This document shows, piece by piece, positions 61,513 to 64,000 of a stretch of DNA of 64,000 nt. Under the pieces are notes generated by a model, which was not told the origin of the DNA, searched no databases, and was given only the letters and a program-made list of their open reading frames with translations. The DNA is from CAYQMF01 sp964418595 (GTDB lineage: Bacteria; Planctomycetota; UBA1135; UBA2386): the NCBI GenBank assembly GCA_964418595.1, contig CAYQMF010000006.1, forward strand, positions 1-64,000, written 5' to 3'. Numbering within the stretch: the first letter of the stretch is position 1; each line of letters opens with the position of its first letter. Position numbers and translations under genes: made by a program.

Positions 61513-61761
61513 GCCTCCTGGCGCACGTCCGTCGGCGTGTTCGGGCTCGGGCTTCGCCGCAGCTCCGCGCCGCTGGCGCGGAGCTGCGGCTGGCTCGGGC
61601 TCAGGTTCGTCCAGGCACGGGTCTGGGGAACGAACGAGACGGTGGCGTGGAGAGGAGACCAGCAACCCACGTCAGCAGGTCCCCACGAGCCCGAGCGTCA
61701 GCCCGAGCCCCTGCCCTGTTCGCCCAATGCGCTGCAAGGGCCACACAAGGTCGCGCGGTGC
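61513..61761. other. convergent intergenic region, no gene seen
   Basis: First part of a 470-base gap between convergent genes. It includes one very strong hairpin (listed separately) and otherwise shows no coding signal. The open frame 61537-62070 has no family resemblance and overlaps the transferase gene. Confidence 0.5.
61556..61590. terminator. perfect 16-bp hairpin
   Basis: Arms 61556-61571 and 61575-61590 pair perfectly around a GCT loop, 44 bases after the stop of the thioredoxin-like gene. No T tail follows on the plus strand. It is symmetrical and could act on either strand. Confidence 0.6.
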
Positions 61762-61917
61762 GCAAGCTTCACCACGAAGCTCCCTTGCCGTAGGCGCTTC
61801 CACTGCGAGGTCCGCGCGGCCCTGGAAGCCCCAGACGATGCCATCGCCGGCGGCCCCATCTGGTCGTCGCGCCAGCGACGACATCAACCCCTTGGGTTGC
61901 GGCCGCCGGCAGCGATG
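61762..61917. other. dense secondary-structure region, candidate structured RNA
   Basis: Three successive structures can be drawn in 156 bases: a 9-bp bulged hairpin (61762-61788), a 7-9 bp hairpin with an inner stem (61793-61832), and a three-way junction closed by a 14-bp stem with a 3-base bulge (61842-61855 / 61901-61917) enclosing an 8-bp hairpin (61863-61882, loop GCCA) and a 6-bp hairpin (61885-61899, loop CTT). Pairs include many A-T combinations, so GC richness alone does not explain it. Strand, function and expression are unknown. Confidence 0.35.
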
Positions 61918-61982
61918 CGCCTCCATGTCGTAGCCCGTTCCGGTCGGATCTCACCGCGCCTCGAAGGAGTGACAAAGCAGTG

Positions 61983-62855
61983 CTACGTCACACTGCGCGC
62001 GACGAGGAGCGGCACTGCCGCGAGCGCGAGCATCACCGGCATCACCGCCGGTCGCGGCACGCCCAGGTAGGCGACGATGTGCGTGAGGTGCCGACGGTCC
62101 GCGACCCACGGCGGCACGCCGATCACGACGCGTGCGAAGACCACCTGCGTGAAGTCCAGGAGCAGGATCGCGGTGGGGGTGACCAGGGGTGCGAGCGCGA
62201 GGCCGTCCGACCCGACGGCGCCGCGGATCGCTGCCGCGGCCAGCAACCCGCCGAGCGCGTGCGCGCCGCCGTCGCCGAGGAACAGGTGCGGGCGGGGCCA
62301 GTTGCACGGCAGGAACCCCAGGAAGAGGAGGGCACACGCGCCGAGGGGTCCTTCGAGGCCGGTGGCGGCGACCAGCCCGAAGCCCCCGAGCGCGGTCGCG
62401 ACGCCGTCGTGGTTGTCGAGGAAGTTGTTGGCGTTGATGACGACGAAGGCCACCACGAACGCGAGCAACTGCGTCCCGAAGCTCAGCCGCCAGGTCGGGT
62501 CGGTGAGGATGCCGGCGGCGAACACGATCGCGCCGGCCTTCACGCGCCAGTCGAGCCCGCCGCGCGGCTTGCTCCGGTCGTCGAGGTAGCCGGTCGTGCC
62601 GAGGAGCGCGGTGACGACGGCGAGCCAGCCTTCGCCGTGCAGCGCCAGCCAGAGGGCGGCGACGGCGGCGAACAGGAAGCCGGCCTGCGGGGTCGCGGTG
62701 CCGTGCAGCTTGCGCGGCGGCGCCGGCACGTCCTCGGGGAGGAAGCCCCACCAGCGCGTATGCACGAAGCGCGCCAAGAACCCGAGCGCCGTGCCTGCGG
62801 GCAGGGCCAGCCACGGATCGAGCCACGCGACGAGGGATCCGGGGTCGGCGGCCAT
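61983..62855 (-). CDS. MraY/WecA-like phosphoglycosyl transferase (glycosyltransferase family 4 membrane type)
   Basis: Polytopic membrane protein of 290 residues with about nine hydrophobic segments. Motifs of polyprenyl-phosphate sugar-1-phosphate transferases are GYLDDRSKP (Asp-Asp), NANNFLDNHDGVAT (the catalytic N-x2-N-x2-D region), FLGDGGAHALG and DRRHLTHIV (His-containing cytoplasmic loop). It would transfer a sugar-phosphate from a UDP-sugar to undecaprenyl phosphate. It is shorter than MraY (~360) and not within a mur cluster, so a WecA-type role in envelope glycan synthesis is likelier. It starts four bases after the nadD stop. Confidence 0.88.
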   Translation of the reverse strand: MAADPGSLVAWLDPWLALPAGTALGFLARFVHTRWWGFLPEDVPAPPRKLHGTATPQAGFLFAAVAALWLALHGEGWLAVVTALLGTTGYLDDRSKPRGGLDWRVKAGAIVFAAGILTDPTWRLSFGTQLLAFVVAFVVINANNFLDNHDGVATALGGFGLVAATGLEGPLGACALLFLGFLPCNWPRPHLFLGDGGAHALGGLLAAAAIRGAVGSDGLALAPLVTPTAILLLDFTQVVFARVVIGVPPWVADRRHLTHIVAYLGVPRPAVMPVMLALAAVPLLVARSVT

Positions 62856-62859
62856 GGCG

Positions 62860-63471
62860 TCAGGTGCCGTACAGGCGGCGCCGCCGGATCTCGGCGAGCA
62901 CGACCGGATCGAGGGCCGCGGTCACGTCGTCGCCCGCCGCGAGACGGCTCCGCAGGTCGCTCGACGCGAGCGCGCTGGGTTCCACGCGCAGCACGTGGGC
63001 GAGCAGGCCCGCGCGCTCCGCCGGAGTGAAGTCGAGCTTGCTGAGTGCGGCGGGGTCGATCGGCGCATCGGCGCGCGGGACGGTCACGAACTGCGCGAGC
63101 GTCAGCGCCGTGTGGTGTTCGCGCCACTGCGGCACGGTGGCGAGGTTGTCGGAACCGATCAGGAAGTAGAGCCGGGCCCTGGGCCCGAGGTCCCTGCGGA
63201 ACGCGCGCAGGGTGTCGACGGTGTAGGCGACTCCCGAGCGCTCCTGCTCCAACGCGCTGACCTCGACGCGCGCCATGCCCGCGAACGCCAGGCGGCAGAG
63301 CGCCAGCCGCGCCGCAGCGTCGGCGCCGTACGCCGCGCCCTTCCACGGGTGCTCGCCGCTCGGCAGGACCACGAGCCGGTCGATGGCGAGTTGGGCCACG
63401 CAGGCTTCGGCCACCGCGCGATGCGCACGGTGCGGCGGGTCGAAGGCGCCGCCGAAGAGGGCGACCTTCAT
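62860..63471 (-). CDS. nadD: nicotinate-nucleotide adenylyltransferase
   Basis: Converts nicotinate mononucleotide to deamido-NAD in 203 residues (usual length). The nucleotidyltransferase motif VALFGGAFDPPHRAH is at residues 3-17, with FLIGSDNL and a VPRAD block, and the terminal SALASSDLRSRLAAGDD corresponds to the ISSTxIR motif. The transferase that follows is nearly contiguous, and hisS precedes it by ten bases, so the three genes may be one transcript. Confidence 0.96.
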   Translation of the reverse strand: MKVALFGGAFDPPHRAHRAVAEACVAQLAIDRLVVLPSGEHPWKGAAYGADAAARLALCRLAFAGMARVEVSALEQERSGVAYTVDTLRAFRRDLGPRARLYFLIGSDNLATVPQWREHHTALTLAQFVTVPRADAPIDPAALSKLDFTPAERAGLLAHVLRVEPSALASSDLRSRLAAGDDVTAALDPVVLAEIRRRRLYGT

Positions 63472-63481
63472 GGGCGAGGAC

Positions 63482-64000
63482 TCACGTCGCCAGGCGCCGC
63501 GACAGCTCCGCGGCGAGTGCTGCGCGCGGCACGGTCGTCTCCGCGCCGGCGCGCATGTCCTTGACCTTCGCGAGTCCCTGCGCGACCTCGTCAGGGCCGA
63601 GCACCACGGCGAACCTGACGCCGCGCTTGTCGGCCTGCTTGAAGAGGGCCTTCAGCGAGCGCTCCTCGTAGTCGGTGTCGGCGCTCACGCCGCCCCTGCG
63701 CACCTCGTGCGTCAGCAGGAACGCAGCCTCACGCTCCGCGTCGGTGACCGGTACGACCAGGACGTCGACGTCGCGCTCCTTGGGGGCGACGCTCGGATGC
63801 GCCTGCTTCTCCAGCGCGACCAAGGTCGGCACGACGCCGATGGCGAAGCCCACGGCGCCGAGTTCCGGGCCGCCGAGCTGCGCGATCAGGCCGTCGTAGC
63901 GCCCGCCACCGCAGATCGCGCTGCGCGCCCCGACGTCGGGGCAGCGCACCTCGAACACCGTGTGCGTGTAGTAGTCGAGCCCGCGCACGATGGTCGGGTC
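63482..64000 (-). CDS. hisS: histidyl-tRNA synthetase, C-terminal part
   Basis: The 3' portion (172 codons plus stop) of a class II aminoacyl-tRNA synthetase; the start lies beyond the window edge. It shows the HisRS-specific RGLDYYTHTVFEV, the ICGGGRYDGLI block, motif 3 as LGAVGFAIGVVPTLVALEK (arginine of the class II motif is replaced in this alignment region by the sequence GVVP, as seen), and the anticodon-binding domain (VDVLVVPVTDAEREAAF, LKALFKQADKRGVRFAV). It is the most upstream gene of the hisS-nadD-transferase run. Confidence 0.95.
   Translation of the reverse strand, partial: DPTIVRGLDYYTHTVFEVRCPDVGARSAICGGGRYDGLIAQLGGPELGAVGFAIGVVPTLVALEKQAHPSVAPKERDVDVLVVPVTDAEREAAFLLTHEVRRGGVSADTDYEERSLKALFKQADKRGVRFAVVLGPDEVAQGLAKVKDMRAGAETTVPRAALAAELSRRLAT

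Noticed and set aside
61537..62070. Open frame of 177 codons on the plus strand
   Set aside because: It overlaps the 3' end of the transferase gene and has irregular, Arg/Pro-rich composition typical of shadow frames in GC-rich DNA.

Overview
The window is very GC-rich, densely packed DNA from a bacterial chromosome, most likely an uncultured member of the Planctomycetota. The reasons are a Bat (Aerotolerance) operon, a secreted alpha/alpha-toroid protein, sortilin-like propeller proteins, many signal-peptide proteins ending in a shared beta-rich module, and an ECF sigma factor with an adjacent anti-sigma-like protein. There is no rRNA gene to prove the phylum, so this is inference. Genes are often joined by 4-base ATGA/GTGA overlaps, and many lack a clear Shine-Dalgarno sequence. 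I see no tRNA, rRNA, CRISPR array, prophage or insertion sequence.

Layout. 1-4.4 kb: a heptahaem cytochrome c lipoprotein with TPRs, a secreted protein and a UspA protein. 4.5-8.6 kb: ribH-nusB-ftsY, then an O-antigen-ligase-like membrane protein with TPRs. 8.7-11.4 kb: a small membrane protein, lepB, an SDR and a fumarylacetoacetase-family enzyme. 11.5-16.4 kb: a secreted toroid protein, a PQQ sugar-dehydrogenase-like protein, and a coupled ECF sigma / anti-sigma / YbjQ trio. 16.5-17.9 kb: a lipoprotein, clpS and a DUF2017 gene. 18.0-25.3 kb: two sortilin-like propeller proteins (one carrying a PDZ domain) and a secreted protein. 25.5-28.5 kb: tgt, a secreted endonuclease/exonuclease/phosphatase-family protein, and an AhpD-family gene interrupted by an in-frame TGA. 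28.5-33.0 kb: a methyltransferase, a glycosyltransferase, a secreted protein and ruvB. 33.2-39.5 kb: two tandem paralogous giant lipoproteins. 39.6-45.5 kb: menG, a CPBP protease, ubiX, ubiA, holA and mutL. 45.5-52.1 kb: a secreted protein, a pair of M16 peptidases and a large protein of ELWxxDGTxxGT repeats. 52.1-59.0 kb: a seven-gene Bat/DUF58 operon. 59.3-64.0 kb: a secreted thioredoxin-like/TPR protein, a MraY/WecA-like transferase, nadD and the 3' part of hisS.

The strongest novelty is at 25.5-26.1 kb. The AhpD-like reading frame contains a TGA exactly where the family has the second cysteine of its redox CxxC motif, the frame resumes with perfect family similarity, and a hairpin sits just downstream. 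This looks like a selenocysteine (CxxU) AhpD-like peroxidase translated from one 178-residue frame. Conventional gene calling would split it into two fragments.

Pathways. MenG, UbiX and UbiA together suggest a menaquinone-tail cluster, possibly the futalosine route. The cytochrome and the PQQ dehydrogenase fit a respiratory lifestyle. The Bat operon and the AhpD-like protein fit envelope or oxidative stress handling. Several secreted proteins of unknown role share a C-terminal domain that may serve export or surface attachment.
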